NCBI GenBank assembly: GCA_964506935.1
Contig: CAZDOD010000051.1
Location: 1 to 17,099 of the forward strand
Direction: 5' to 3'
Length of the DNA stretch: 17,099 nt
Source of the DNA: CAZDOD01 sp964506935
GTDB lineage: Bacteria; Desulfobacterota; Zymogenia; Zymogenales; Zymogenaceae
The notes beneath the pieces were generated by a model. That model did no database searches. It was not told where the DNA came from and worked only from the letters and a program-made list of their open reading frames with translations. Made by a program: the position numbers and the translations under genes. Numbering within the stretch: the stretch's first letter is position 1; the number at the start of each line of letters is the position of its first letter. Below, in pieces: positions 6,710 through 15,627 of the stretch.

Positions 6710-8695
6710 CTAATCATCGGTTGCCATAATTTTTTCCATGTTCCACACGACCTTGGAAAGCACAAGCGTGATGACAAGGTAAATCAGTGCCACCAGTGTG
6801 TATACCTCAAACGGGATAAAAAATATTGCGACGAACTCCCGACCGCGGCGCAGAAGGTCGGCAACGGCGATGATCGAGACCAGAGACGAATCCTTGAGCA
6901 GGGCTATGAACTCGTTCCCGATGGGGGGAAGTATTACCTTGAAACCCTGTGGCAGGATGACCTGACTCATCGTTTGGTAATTTGTCATCCCAAGAGACTT
7001 CGCCGCCTCCATCTGGCCGTGTGAGATGGATTGTATACCCGCCCGGAATATCTCCGCCATATATGCGCCGTAGCATATGGCCATTGCCGTGACAGCCGAG
7101 CCGAGAGGCGGAAGATTAAAAAGTACCCTCCCCAAACCGAAGTGAATATAAAAAAGTTGAACCAGAAGTGGCACCCCTCTTATTACTTCTACGTAGACTG
7201 AGGCTATCCCCTTGACAAATGCATTCTCTGAAAGCTTCCCCAGACCTGCAAGCAGACCCAGGATGAGGGCCAGGATCATGGAGCCAACGGTGACTTCAAA
7301 TGTGACAACGATACCTGATTTGACAAATTTCAGGGTATCAAAGTAGGGATCTGGATAGAAGTATATAAGGAGTAATATAGTGACGATCGCGGCAAAGAGG
7401 GAAACCCTCCAGGCGTCAAAAAAATTTGTAAAGACAGAGTGCCTGAGTCCGTTCATCTCGACTTCATGGGTATCCTGGATTGCCTCGAGATCCGCATTTA
7501 TATGTTTGATGAGAAACCCGACGATCAACGAAAACACAACCAATATAACACCGATGACAAAACCCGGAGAGAAGACATCCCCCTGATTGCCGGCAAAGAA
7601 TGAGTCGACAAACTTATAAAATCCGAGACCGAATTTGAGTTTGAACCACGACCCATCAGCCCCCAGACTTATGATCTTCCTGATGCCCCCAACGTTAATC
7701 CATGGGTTCTGGCTAACGATATCAATCAGGTTTGGATATTTTTCTATGTTATACCACGGATGCTTCGCGTGCGTATCTATCCTTTCAAGTATCTTAACAA
7801 CAGGAGTGCCTTTGCTGTGACCCTCGATGATCCAGCCCAAGAGAGTCTTGTCAAGTCTCTCCAATAGACTTGCATCAAGCCCTGAAATTTTTTCACTGAT
7901 CCTCACAAGAGACTCTTTGATCCTAAACCCGGTAAGCCAGTCCCAGGCGTTCCTCAATAGTATAAAGGCAAATCCTATCAGAAAGTAGATGGCATTATTA
8001 TAGATCCTTGAATAGGAAGTTAGATTTTTTATCTCATCAGTATTGAGTATTACATATTCCCTCTTTTTTATCGGTATTTTTATAATAAAGAGGTAGTGGG
8101 CAGCGGCAATGAACCAGATAAGAATCGTTACAACAAATAGGTAGAAGATAATATTAAATGTATAGCTTATGGCGTTAATTCCGAATTCGATTCCAAAAAT
8201 CTTTATCTCATAATACGTGATGTCCGAGATGAGATAGACTATATTGCCTATCTCGTTTAAATCTTCAATCCAAGATGTCACTACGAGTGTATATATAAAA
8301 ACGGCCAGGATGGCCAGTCCTTCAAGGATATTAATACCCAGAATATAGTATTTGGCCTTGTATCTATATCTCCCCTTCAGTATGAGATTAAGTGCTGCAA
8401 CGATCGGGAAGACGATGATAACGATAAATCCGATAAATAGAGAGGGGAGCATCCTTCCGTGAATAACGGTGTAAGAAAGCTGGGTCAGACCGGTGCGCCC
8501 TATCACCTCCTCAGAGGCATAGGCCGATATCATCAAAAAGAAGTAAAAGGCTATCCCGATAAAACCCAAAAAGGCGTGGAAGGTGATGAGCCGTGATTTT
8601 CTGTTCTCTTCAACTCCATCCTGATTGATTAAATCCATCAGCGTCCAGAGCCAGAACGCGAAAAAGGTGATTTCTATGAGACTTATAGTTGTCAT
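6710..8695 (-). CDS. ABC permease (HisM/GlnP type) with large N-terminal membrane extension
   Basis: A 661-aa inner-membrane protein. The C-terminal 200 residues or so are an ordinary polar amino-acid permease: GIVVTFEVTVGSMILALILG (461-480), EVIRGVPLLVQLFYIHFG (503-520), the ATPase-coupling loop EAAKSLGMTNYQTMSQVILP (563-582), and PPIGNEFIALLKDSSL (590-605). Usual family members are about 220-400 aa. Here about 455 extra residues precede the domain, with hydrophobic stretches at about 4-22, 38-58, 84-107, 118-140, 180-205, 232-248, 377-397 and 430-447, and a soluble-looking stretch at about 250-375 that includes WYNIEKYPNLIDIVSQNPW. I do not recognise this region. The reading frame is open throughout, so it is not a start-site artefact. 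ATG 8695 lacks a good ribosome-binding site. It lies between the SBP and the ATPase genes. Confidence 0.9.
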   Translation of the reverse strand: MTTISLIEITFFAFWLWTLMDLINQDGVEENRKSRLITFHAFLGFIGIAFYFFLMISAYASEEVIGRTGLTQLSYTVIHGRMLPSLFIGFIVIIVFPIVAALNLILKGRYRYKAKYYILGINILEGLAILAVFIYTLVVTSWIEDLNEIGNIVYLISDITYYEIKIFGIEFGINAISYTFNIIFYLFVVTILIWFIAAAHYLFIIKIPIKKREYVILNTDEIKNLTSYSRIYNNAIYFLIGFAFILLRNAWDWLTGFRIKESLVRISEKISGLDASLLERLDKTLLGWIIEGHSKGTPVVKILERIDTHAKHPWYNIEKYPNLIDIVSQNPWINVGGIRKIISLGADGSWFKLKFGLGFYKFVDSFFAGNQGDVFSPGFVIGVILVVFSLIVGFLIKHINADLEAIQDTHEVEMNGLRHSVFTNFFDAWRVSLFAAIVTILLLIYFYPDPYFDTLKFVKSGIVVTFEVTVGSMILALILGLLAGLGKLSENAFVKGIASVYVEVIRGVPLLVQLFYIHFGLGRVLFNLPPLGSAVTAMAICYGAYMAEIFRAGIQSISHGQMEAAKSLGMTNYQTMSQVILPQGFKVILPPIGNEFIALLKDSSLVSIIAVADLLRRGREFVAIFFIPFEVYTLVALIYLVITLVLSKVVWNMEKIMATDD

Positions 8696-8719
8696 GTCGA
8701 GATTCTTTGGATTTAAATG

Positions 8720-8757
8720 AAAAAAATTCGGCGGGACCCAAAAAAAGCCCCGCCGAA
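8720..8757 (-). terminator. Intrinsic terminator between SBP and permease genes
   Basis: On the minus strand a perfect 9-bp stem TTCGGCGGG/CCCGCCGAA (8757-8749 with 8735-8727) closes a 13-base loop and is followed at once by seven T (8726-8720). This is a strong Rho-independent terminator for transcripts of the upstream SBP gene, lying in the 77-bp gap before the permease. It would make most transcripts end after the SBP, giving more binding protein than permease, with read-through feeding the rest. Confidence 0.88.
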
Positions 8758-8772
8758 ATTACCGAGTCTATC

Positions 8773-9585
8773 CTATCTCACATTCCACTTCTTCATGATG
8801 TTTTTAATAGTCCTGTTCGAAACTCCCGAAAGACCCTTGTTGATCATGTCGAGGACCTCGGTATTACCCTTCTTGACAACTATTCCATAGCCTTCATAGT
8901 CACCCTTGTTCAGATCGTCGTTGACGACCTCAAGTTTGTCCTTGTACGCCTCGTTATCGAGGGCGTAATCATAGGCTACAGGATGATCACAGACTACTCC
9001 GTCAACGTCCCCACGGACCAATGCCTCGATCGCCAGTGGATTATCGTCGTAATTTAAGAGCTCAACATTCTCGTTCTTGCTGATAAGGATCGCGCCTGTG
9101 GTTCCGATCTGGGCGCCGATCTTCTTGCCGGCCAAGTCGTCGAGTTCTTTCACACCCTTTGCCATATCTTTCCTTACGATCAGTGCCTGGCTGATGGAAT
9201 AATAAGGCTCGGAGAAGTCGTACTTCGGCTTCCTCTCTTCGGTGATGCTGACCGCGGAGATAACGGCGTCGTATTTGTCATTATCGAGGCCGACAAAGAT
9301 GCCGTCCCAGTTGACATTGACGAATTCTACCTCAAAACCGCCTTCCTTTGCAATCTCTTTCATCAAATCGATATCGAAGCCGACGATCTCGCCCGTTTCT
9401 GGGTCAATGTTCTCAAAGGGAGGATAAGCGGCGTCAGTGGCTACCATGATTTTCATCATCTCCCCACCTTCCATCATCTCTCCCTCTGTCATTTCCTCTC
9501 CAGCAGGTTTACAACCCTGTACAGCCATGAAAGTACCCATAATAAGGGCGAGAACAAAAAACAGGGCTAAAATCTTCTTGTTCAT
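8773..9585 (-). CDS. Polar amino-acid ABC transporter substrate-binding lipoprotein
   Basis: A 270-aa family 3 binding protein. ATG 9585 is the start, fixed by AAGGAGGAAG just upstream. The signal peptide ends at lipobox AVQGC, so C25 is the lipidated residue. After it comes an odd methionine- and glutamate-rich linker, GEEMTEGEMMEGGEMMK (29-45). Conserved landmarks: AAYPPFENIDPETGEIVGFD (52-71), VNWDGIFVGLDNDKYDAVIS (91-110), ITEERKPKYDFSEPYY (114-129), and the ligand loop KKIGAQIGTTGAIL (154-167). Unlike the second SBP of this locus, it has all the standard amino-acid binding features. It starts the importer set (SBP, permease, ATPase) and is separated from the permease by a strong terminator. 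Confidence 0.94.
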   Translation of the reverse strand: MNKKILALFFVLALIMGTFMAVQGCKPAGEEMTEGEMMEGGEMMKIMVATDAAYPPFENIDPETGEIVGFDIDLMKEIAKEGGFEVEFVNVNWDGIFVGLDNDKYDAVISAVSITEERKPKYDFSEPYYSISQALIVRKDMAKGVKELDDLAGKKIGAQIGTTGAILISKNENVELLNYDDNPLAIEALVRGDVDGVVCDHPVAYDYALDNEAYKDKLEVVNDDLNKGDYEGYGIVVKKGNTEVLDMINKGLSGVSNRTIKNIMKKWNVR

Positions 9586-9691
9586 AAAAACTTCCTCCTT
9601 AAAAAAAAACACACTCTTGTATTCTATTTATCTACAATGAAGGCTTTAAAAATGACATCAAATAAAATACAAACTAAACTCCATCTTCGGG

Positions 9692-9720
9692 AGAATACCA
9701 ATAAAATTGTTTAGTGTCAA
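9692..9720 (-). promoter_or_regulatory. Sigma70-type promoter of the ABC importer
   Basis: On the minus strand TTGACA (9720-9715) is a perfect -35, followed by a 17-base spacer and TATTCT (9697-9692) as a -10 with four of six matches. Predicted start is near 9685, giving a leader of about 100 bases before the SBP start. The leader shows no obvious riboswitch fold. Confidence 0.6.
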
Positions 9721-9805
9721 CAATTATTTCAGTTGATATTGTGGCAATAATCCGATTTTGATCGAAAAAACCGAACGATATCTAAAAAAATACCACATCT
9801 CAAGG

Positions 9806-10516
9806 TCATTTGCTTATCTTTTTGACCAATCCCGCTAGATTTTTTGCAAGTATCTTTACCATTATTTCGCCCTTCTCCTTGGAGGCCTTTTTGGGATCGC
9901 CCCAAACGCCCGTCTCCCAAAAATCCCTCGTATCCCTAACCAAAAGCGGCTTCGGAAACTTTGGGTAATCGGCACTTGGTGGCTCCCTCACGAGATCGGG
10001 GGCAAGGCTCATTATAAGAGAGGTCTCTATCTCTCCGGCGTGTGAATCGGAAGGCGTCTCAACGAGATCAAAAAAATCCCTGTCTGTGAGTTCGAGGTCC
10101 GTTATCACCATAAAACTGATGTCCTCGTATCGCTCCATCAGACTATCTGCGGCGTCGATCATCGCCGCCACGTGGTTCATCCCCGCATGGCCGGAATATA
10201 GGATAAAGTTTCTTATGCCGTGCCTGTAAAGCGAGCTTGTGACATCATCGATAAGTGAGATCAGCGTCGTGGGACGGATCCCGATCGTCCCCGGGAATGC
10301 GGCGGTGCTCCTGCATACCCCGAATTGGATCGGGGGCGAAACGAAGACCGGGACGATGTCGGATGCCATCTTGGCAATCTCGTAGGCGTGGAAGATATCG
10401 GTGTTCATCGGGAGGTGGGGCCCGTGCTCCTCTATCGAGCCGATGGGGACGATTACCGTCTTCGTTTTTTCAAGCCCCTTTTCGAACTCAACGGTGGTCA
10501 TCGTCTCTATTATCAT
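9806..10516 (-). CDS. Creatininase-family amidohydrolase
   Basis: A 236-aa cytoplasmic metal-dependent hydrolase. Members of this family cleave cyclic or linear amide bonds (creatinine, some formamides, peptide precursors); the substrate here is unknown. Metal-binding signatures are visible: PIGSIEEHGPHLPMNTD (24-40), with E29, H31 and D40 at the positions of the known ligands; SGHAGMNH (108-115) in place of the usual NGHGGN; and SHAGEIETS (158-166). Length is normal. ATG 10516 has AGGGTGG about 8-10 bases upstream. It follows an SDR gene by 78 bp and precedes the importer by about 220 bp. No mycofactocin or creatine pathway genes are nearby, so a role in those pathways is not supported. Confidence 0.88.
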   Translation of the reverse strand: MIIETMTTVEFEKGLEKTKTVIVPIGSIEEHGPHLPMNTDIFHAYEIAKMASDIVPVFVSPPIQFGVCRSTAAFPGTIGIRPTTLISLIDDVTSSLYRHGIRNFILYSGHAGMNHVAAMIDAADSLMERYEDISFMVITDLELTDRDFFDLVETPSDSHAGEIETSLIMSLAPDLVREPPSADYPKFPKPLLVRDTRDFWETGVWGDPKKASKEKGEIMVKILAKNLAGLVKKISK

Positions 10517-10594
10517 GTTATAATTCCCACCCTGATTATCTAACCTTTCTAATCTTACACCCCGCCATAAAAACTTTTTCCGGCGAGACGCTCC

Positions 10595-11362
10595 CTAAGC
10601 CGTCGTGCCGCCGTCAAGGGTCATCACCGAGCCGGTCACAAAACTCGACGCATCGGACGCGAGATAGAGCGCTGCCCCCACAACCTCGTCCGGCTCTCCG
10701 ATCCTCCCCATCGGGTTTGTGCTCTCGATCTGCTTTCTGAGGTCGGGATTTGACCAGAGCGGCTCGGAGAACTTCGTCTTTATCATCGCGAGGGCGATGG
10801 CGTTGACCTGGATGTTATAGGGGGCGAGCTCGACGGCGAGGACCTTCGTCAGCATCTCCATCCCCGCCTTCGCCACGCCATATATGCCGAGACCGGGTGT
10901 TGCCTTTCGGGCCGCCACGGTGCTGACATTGATTATCTTGCCACGAGCTTTTTCCCTCATCATCTTCGCCCCCCGCTGGCTCACGAGGAAGACCGATTTC
11001 AAGTTGACATCCATGATCTTGTCCCAGACGCCCACGTCCGCGTCAACGACCTGTGGTGTAAAGATGTTCATCCCAACGTTGTTGACGAGGATGTCGAGAG
11101 TGCCGAGCTTATCCGCTACCTCTTTGAATAGGTTATCAATATCCTCGACCTTCCCGAGGTGGGCTGGGATCGCGATCACCTTCGCCCCCTTCGCCTCGAT
11201 CTTCTCTTTCGCCTCAATGAGATCGGGCTCTTTCCTTGCGCATATCGCGATATTTTTTACCCCGGCTTCGGCAAAACCCATCGCTATCGAAAACCCGACC
11301 CCCCTGCTTCCGCCGGTTATAAGGGCGTTTTTCCCGTCAAGCGAAAAAATTCCTTTTCCCAT
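10595..11362 (-). CDS. Short-chain dehydrogenase/reductase (classical SDR)
   Basis: A 255-aa NAD(P)-dependent oxidoreductase. It has the cofactor motif TGGSRGVG (16-23), NNVG (94-97), the structural N120 in MDVNLKS, a serine at 147 in INVSTVA, and the catalytic Y161-x3-K165 in IYGVAKAG. The C-terminal stretch PMGRIGEPDEVVGAALYLAS (217-236) and VTGSVMTLDGG (242-252) are typical of the FabG-like and sugar/polyol dehydrogenase group. R43 in ICARKEP after the second strand suggests NADP preference (inference). The substrate cannot be assigned. ATG 11362 has AAGGAGG upstream. It lies 91 bp after the TgpA-like gene and 78 bp before the creatininase-like gene, all on the same strand. Confidence 0.93.
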   Translation of the reverse strand: MGKGIFSLDGKNALITGGSRGVGFSIAMGFAEAGVKNIAICARKEPDLIEAKEKIEAKGAKVIAIPAHLGKVEDIDNLFKEVADKLGTLDILVNNVGMNIFTPQVVDADVGVWDKIMDVNLKSVFLVSQRGAKMMREKARGKIINVSTVAARKATPGLGIYGVAKAGMEMLTKVLAVELAPYNIQVNAIALAMIKTKFSEPLWSNPDLRKQIESTNPMGRIGEPDEVVGAALYLASDASSFVTGSVMTLDGGTTA

Positions 11363-11453
11363 CGTCGAAACCTCCTTATGAAATCGAATCAGCCATTGGA
11401 CTCATATCATCTTTTTTTCGAAATTTCAATGTTTTTCGAGGTAAGTTTTAATC

Positions 11454-13559
11454 TCATACATCCGCTTTCCCCTTTTTTAGCTTCTCCTTTATTCTGTTAA
11501 AGGACGCTGCCGCCTCGCTATATTTTGGGCCGAAAGGCTCCGCACCCCCGTATCGCTGTGCATAGTAGGCGTCCGTTAGGATGTCCATGTCGGAAGACAG
11601 AGACGGCCTCTTTCTTCTGACCTCGCTTGCAAACTCCCTCGGTGTTATACGGATGTCCTTTTTGAGGCCCCTCCTTGAGAGATACCTCAACGCCCTGAAA
11701 TATTCACGGACGGCGCCCCTGACATCTCCACCCCTTCTTTTAAAGCCAAAAGATGTAAAGAAAAGGACGAGATAGAAGACGCCAACAAGAAATGCCGCCG
11801 TAAGGATTATCCCGAGCGGGATTAAGAAAATCTTTTTCCCCCCTTTCGGGCCCGAAAGAAAATCCCTCAGATCACCCCTCGCCTCAAGGAGTCCCCTCTG
11901 GCCCTCCTTTCCGGCCTCGATGGCGCCCTCGATCATCTTGATCTGGTCGGACATCTCATAGTTGACGACGTAGATGTTCCACTTCATCACCATGTTTTCA
12001 AAAAACTCCCTAGCGGCCGATAGCGAAAGGGCGACCGGACGACCCGCGGGAGGCGTCGGGTCGAAGACGACCCAGCCGCTATCATCGAAGTACGCCTCGA
12101 CCCATGCGTGGGCGTCGCTCGCCCTCACGGTATAAAACGAGCCCATCTCATTGTACTGCCCTGACAAAAATCCAGTGACGAGTCTTGCGGGAATACCCCT
12201 TATCCGTAGGAGCACGACCATCGCCGTTGCGAAGTGCTCACAGTAGCCCGCTCTTTCGCCGAAAAGGAAATCCGTAAGCGGCTCGTCACCCATGCTGTCA
12301 GGATTCAGGTCATAAGACATATTTGCAAGGAGGTAATCTCTGATATCTTCGGCCTGATCTCTGGGAGGTGAATTTCCATCTGTGATGGCTTGCGCCAGCA
12401 CCCGGATTCTGGGGTCGAGGTCTTTGGGTAGCTGTAGGTAAGACCTCCTCTCCTTTGCCGAAAGCACTGTATCTCTTGACACCGAACCCTCACCGGCCGG
12501 GATTAAATCCGATACGACCGTGTATTTAATCTTGTCTGAAAATGGCCTCCTCACCTCGACCGTGCCGTACCTGTCCGAATAGAGGTTTATAAAGGGGCCC
12601 TCGAAGACCTTGGGCGGGGAGAGGGCGAAGAGGACCCGGCTGTCTGTCGGCTCAAGGAAGAACTGCTGCGATATCTCATTGGTCGAGGCCGAGTCATCGA
12701 GATAGAACCTGTTATACAGCCTTTTAATCGCCCTCATATTCAAATCAGACTTCTCCCAGTATCTCCCGTCGAATGTATCAAAAGACGTCCCCCGAAAATA
12801 TAGCGAAACGCCTCCGAGGTCTTCGATATCGGACCCTTCTATTACGACCCTCATGATAATCGAGGTGCTGATCTTGAGATTCCCCACTTCACCGAGCTCG
12901 ACATTATTTGAAAACCCCGAGACCCGCACGGGCTCGAAGATGGCCGACGGGAAAAAACCCGCCGAGATGCGCGGGAACAACAGAAATACGAAACCCGAAG
13001 CTATCAGTATAAGAAAAGACGATATTAATGTCATGCTGTAGAGCGCCGGTCTCTTGATAACGGGGCCCGATCTCGATTTACCCGTGTATGTTTCGACATC
13101 TTTGATAAAGGTATAGATTATCATCGCCGCCGTAGCGAGGACGAGATAGACAACGAAAGATACAAGAAAAAGCGGCGAAAACGTGAGGACTGTTGCGGCG
13201 AGGACCGAAAACAGTGCTATGAGGTAGGCCTGTAGATAATGCCTCGTCTCCGTCAGAAAGATTATCCTGACCGCCTGGACGTAGATGAGAAAGCTGATAG
13301 TGGTTGTGACGAAGCCCCTCTTAAAAAAGATGAGACCAAAAACCGAAACAACAAAGATCAACAGGATCCCCGCCGTGGCGGCGCCGGCCGCCTTCGGCAT
13401 CTTCGAGATCCCGTCACCCCAGAACCATCCTATGACCAGAGACGAAATGATGGCGGAGATCTCCAAAAAACCCAGCTCCCCCGTCAGGATCAGGCTCAAA
13501 AAACCCGCCGCCACGACGGCGAAGCTAACTATCTTGAATTCCCGCCGAAGATTCGACAT
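11454..13559 (-). CDS. TgpA-like transmembrane transglutaminase (DUF3488-transglutaminase-DUF4129)
   Basis: A 701-aa membrane protein. The N-terminal part (about 8-200) has several membrane helices of the DUF3488/TgpA type, ending near FLLFPRISAGFF. A periplasmic region follows with VELGEVGNLKISTSIIMRV (220-238). The transglutaminase-like core carries the triad C440 in AGYCEHFA, H484 in DAHAWVE and D500 in VVFDPTPP. Another membrane helix (about 577-602) leads to a cytoplasmic DUF4129-like tail with YYAQRYGG (665-672). Family members are usually encoded with MoxR and DUF58 genes, as here, and in Pseudomonas TgpA is needed for viability; the substrate is unknown. ATG 13559 has GAGG 6 bases upstream. 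The gap to DUF58 is 39 bp, so one operon is likely. Confidence 0.93.
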   Translation of the reverse strand: MSNLRREFKIVSFAVVAAGFLSLILTGELGFLEISAIISSLVIGWFWGDGISKMPKAAGAATAGILLIFVVSVFGLIFFKRGFVTTTISFLIYVQAVRIIFLTETRHYLQAYLIALFSVLAATVLTFSPLFLVSFVVYLVLATAAMIIYTFIKDVETYTGKSRSGPVIKRPALYSMTLISSFLILIASGFVFLLFPRISAGFFPSAIFEPVRVSGFSNNVELGEVGNLKISTSIIMRVVIEGSDIEDLGGVSLYFRGTSFDTFDGRYWEKSDLNMRAIKRLYNRFYLDDSASTNEISQQFFLEPTDSRVLFALSPPKVFEGPFINLYSDRYGTVEVRRPFSDKIKYTVVSDLIPAGEGSVSRDTVLSAKERRSYLQLPKDLDPRIRVLAQAITDGNSPPRDQAEDIRDYLLANMSYDLNPDSMGDEPLTDFLFGERAGYCEHFATAMVVLLRIRGIPARLVTGFLSGQYNEMGSFYTVRASDAHAWVEAYFDDSGWVVFDPTPPAGRPVALSLSAAREFFENMVMKWNIYVVNYEMSDQIKMIEGAIEAGKEGQRGLLEARGDLRDFLSGPKGGKKIFLIPLGIILTAAFLVGVFYLVLFFTSFGFKRRGGDVRGAVREYFRALRYLSRRGLKKDIRITPREFASEVRRKRPSLSSDMDILTDAYYAQRYGGAEPFGPKYSEAAASFNRIKEKLKKGKADV

Positions 13560-13598
13560 CTATTGCCTCATCATCTATCGAGATAAACCGAAAAAATA

Positions 13599-14600
13599 TC
13601 ACACATCGATCACCGTCCCCGCACCTTCGGGATCGAGCGAGACCGGGATAAAATCGGCCATAGCATCAAACAGGGCCAGCTCCCGGAGTATCGTGTAGAG
13701 TTGAATCTTCCCCCGATCGGGATCTATATATTTCCCAGGGAGGATAAGCCCCACGGCATATCCCTCCCTTATGAGCCTCGCCGAAAGCGATGCGGCCGTC
13801 TCGATCTTCTCTTCGATCACATCACCAGAAATCGAGGCAACCGGGGGGAGTTTTATGGTGATCTTCCTCTCGGTCTCTTTTGCGAACTCCTTTTTCATAA
13901 GATCGTCCCTCTTTGCCGAGCTCCTCCAGTGAATGTATTTTGGGTTGTCCCCCGGCAGAAATTCTTTGACGCCCCAAGGCTCGGTCCCGTATCCGGAGCG
14001 TGTGAGCGAGGTCTCACCCGCTGATCCCGAAAGATTATACTCTTCGGGGTCTATCTCCCTTATTCGGGGGAGCACCAGGACTTCTTGTTTTAGATCTACG
14101 TTCATCCCTTTGGAAAACAGGCCGAAGGGAAAATTCGTTGAAACCTTGATCCGCCCGAGATTATAAAGCCCCCTCTTCGGAAAAATCGCCTTTATCACCC
14201 CGAAGGATGTGTCGAAAGGCACGATCACGGGGATAAAGGCGCCCGCCCCATCGAGGGATTTTTCCTCTATGAGGATGAGATACGAAGAAAAGAACTTTTT
14301 TTTGTTTTTGAGGTCAATTCTGTAGAGCGTGGGCGTCCTGGCAAACGGCGGGTCGATAGATTCCCTTATCACCTCGAGCTTTTTGAGGTCGATATTTGAC
14401 ATCACCCCGGACGCGACGATAAACGAGAGCATCGCCCCAAGAATTATATACAGGAGGTTGTTTCCGGTGTTGACCGCCGCAATTCCCACAGCGAAGACGA
14501 ACCCGATGAAGTAGAGCCCCGCGGGATTGATCTTCAGGGTTCGGGGAGGGGTAATAAACCATTTTACCCATTTGATAAATCGAGAAAACAGGTTCGCCAT
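13599..14600 (-). CDS. DUF58 (vWA-like) membrane protein
   Basis: A 333-aa protein with two N-terminal membrane helices (about 27-43 and 48-66) and a cytoplasmic or membrane-associated DUF58 domain. The signature is GDNPKYIHWRSSAKRDDLMK (217-236), preceded by RSGYGTEPWGVKEFLPG. DUF58 proteins are standard partners of MoxR ATPases and probably act as their client or adaptor. The gene is 31 bp downstream of MoxR and 39 bp upstream of the transglutaminase. ATG 14600 has no ribosome-binding site. TATAAT lies 13 bases ahead of it (14619-14614) but without a recognisable -35, so an internal promoter with a very short leader is only a possibility. Confidence 0.92.
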   Translation of the reverse strand: MANLFSRFIKWVKWFITPPRTLKINPAGLYFIGFVFAVGIAAVNTGNNLLYIILGAMLSFIVASGVMSNIDLKKLEVIRESIDPPFARTPTLYRIDLKNKKKFFSSYLILIEEKSLDGAGAFIPVIVPFDTSFGVIKAIFPKRGLYNLGRIKVSTNFPFGLFSKGMNVDLKQEVLVLPRIREIDPEEYNLSGSAGETSLTRSGYGTEPWGVKEFLPGDNPKYIHWRSSAKRDDLMKKEFAKETERKITIKLPPVASISGDVIEEKIETAASLSARLIREGYAVGLILPGKYIDPDRGKIQLYTILRELALFDAMADFIPVSLDPEGAGTVIDV

Positions 14601-14631
14601 AATTTTAAAATGGATTATAGATTATGGGAAA

Positions 14632-15621
14632 CTACATCGGGACGGGTTCGGATTCAACGATGTCGATTAGGATACTTCTGGCCTCCTTCGACCTCCCCAA
14701 CCCAGAAGGGGAAGCGGATTTTGTGACGACCCGATGGGAAAAGACCGGGAGGACAAGCCCCTTTATATCGTCGGGGATCACATAATCCCTCCCCTCAACG
14801 AGGGCCGAGGCCAGAGCAGCCCTCCTCAAGAATATTGCGCCTCTGGTCGACACACCGAGGGAGAGATATTTCGAGCTCCTCGTTGCCTGAACAAGATTCA
14901 TCAGGTAACGGACGAGGTCGTCGTCAATCCTCACCCTGTCCACGAGATTTTGCATCATCACCAGCTCGTCCGGCGAAACGACGTGATCGATCTCATCGAC
15001 CCTAGACCTCTTGCCCTGAGTATTTATGACCATCCTCTCGTGGTCATCATCGGGATAACCGATCTCGATTGTCATCATGAAGCGGTCGAGCTGCGATTCG
15101 GGCAAGGGATATGTCCCGTGGTACTCCTGTGGATTTTGCGTCGCCAGTATCATAAAAGGAGAGGGGAGATCGTGGGTTCGATTATCGACCGAGATCTTGC
15201 CGTCGCTCATCGCCTCCAACAGGGCGCTCTGTGTGCGCGGTGAAGTTCGGTTTATCTCATCGGCCAGGACGAAATTGTGAAATACCGGGCCGGGAACGAA
15301 TTCGAACTCCCCACCCTCCTTTCGCCCTCCCTCTTTACGATATACCGACACCCCGATTATATCCGAAGGCATCATGTCGGATGTGAACTGGATACGCATA
15401 AAGCTCCCGCCGACCGATTTCGCAATTGCGTGGGCGAGGGTCGACTTGCCGACGCCGGGGATATCCTCTATCAAGAGGTGCCCGCCGGCCAGAAGCGTTA
15501 CAACCGAGAGGCGTATGGCTTCGGGCTTCCCAAGGATCGCCCTTCCGACATTATTTAATATAGCACCGACGAGCTCTCCAGCCCTTGGGCCTTCGATCTC
15601 TTTTGAAATTTTCAACTCCAT
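14632..15621 (-). CDS. MoxR-family AAA+ ATPase
   Basis: A 329-aa AAA+ ATPase, thought to act as a chaperone for partner vWA/DUF58 proteins. It has Walker A GVGKST (56-61) after LLIEDIP, Walker B FVLADEINR (117-125), SPRTQSALLEAMSDGKISVD (127-146), sensor 1 ILATQNPQEYHGTYPLPE (158-175), and QLDRFMM (177-183). The start is set at ATG 15621: the upstream extension up to 15825 has no family similarity and would run through a strong promoter. There is no ribosome-binding site, and the promoter -10 ends six bases before the ATG, so the mRNA is predicted to be leaderless. It is first in an operon with DUF58 and the transglutaminase, and divergent from the DUF2007-like gene. Confidence 0.94.
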   Translation of the reverse strand: MELKISKEIEGPRAGELVGAILNNVGRAILGKPEAIRLSVVTLLAGGHLLIEDIPGVGKSTLAHAIAKSVGGSFMRIQFTSDMMPSDIIGVSVYRKEGGRKEGGEFEFVPGPVFHNFVLADEINRTSPRTQSALLEAMSDGKISVDNRTHDLPSPFMILATQNPQEYHGTYPLPESQLDRFMMTIEIGYPDDDHERMVINTQGKRSRVDEIDHVVSPDELVMMQNLVDRVRIDDDLVRYLMNLVQATRSSKYLSLGVSTRGAIFLRRAALASALVEGRDYVIPDDIKGLVLPVFSHRVVTKSASPSGLGRSKEARSILIDIVESEPVPM

Positions 15622-15627
15622 ATATAT

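Noticed and set aside
10255..10740. A plus-strand ORF of 161 codons spanning the creatininase and SDR starts.
   Set aside because: Arg/Ser/Pro-rich antisense shadow of two well-supported genes.
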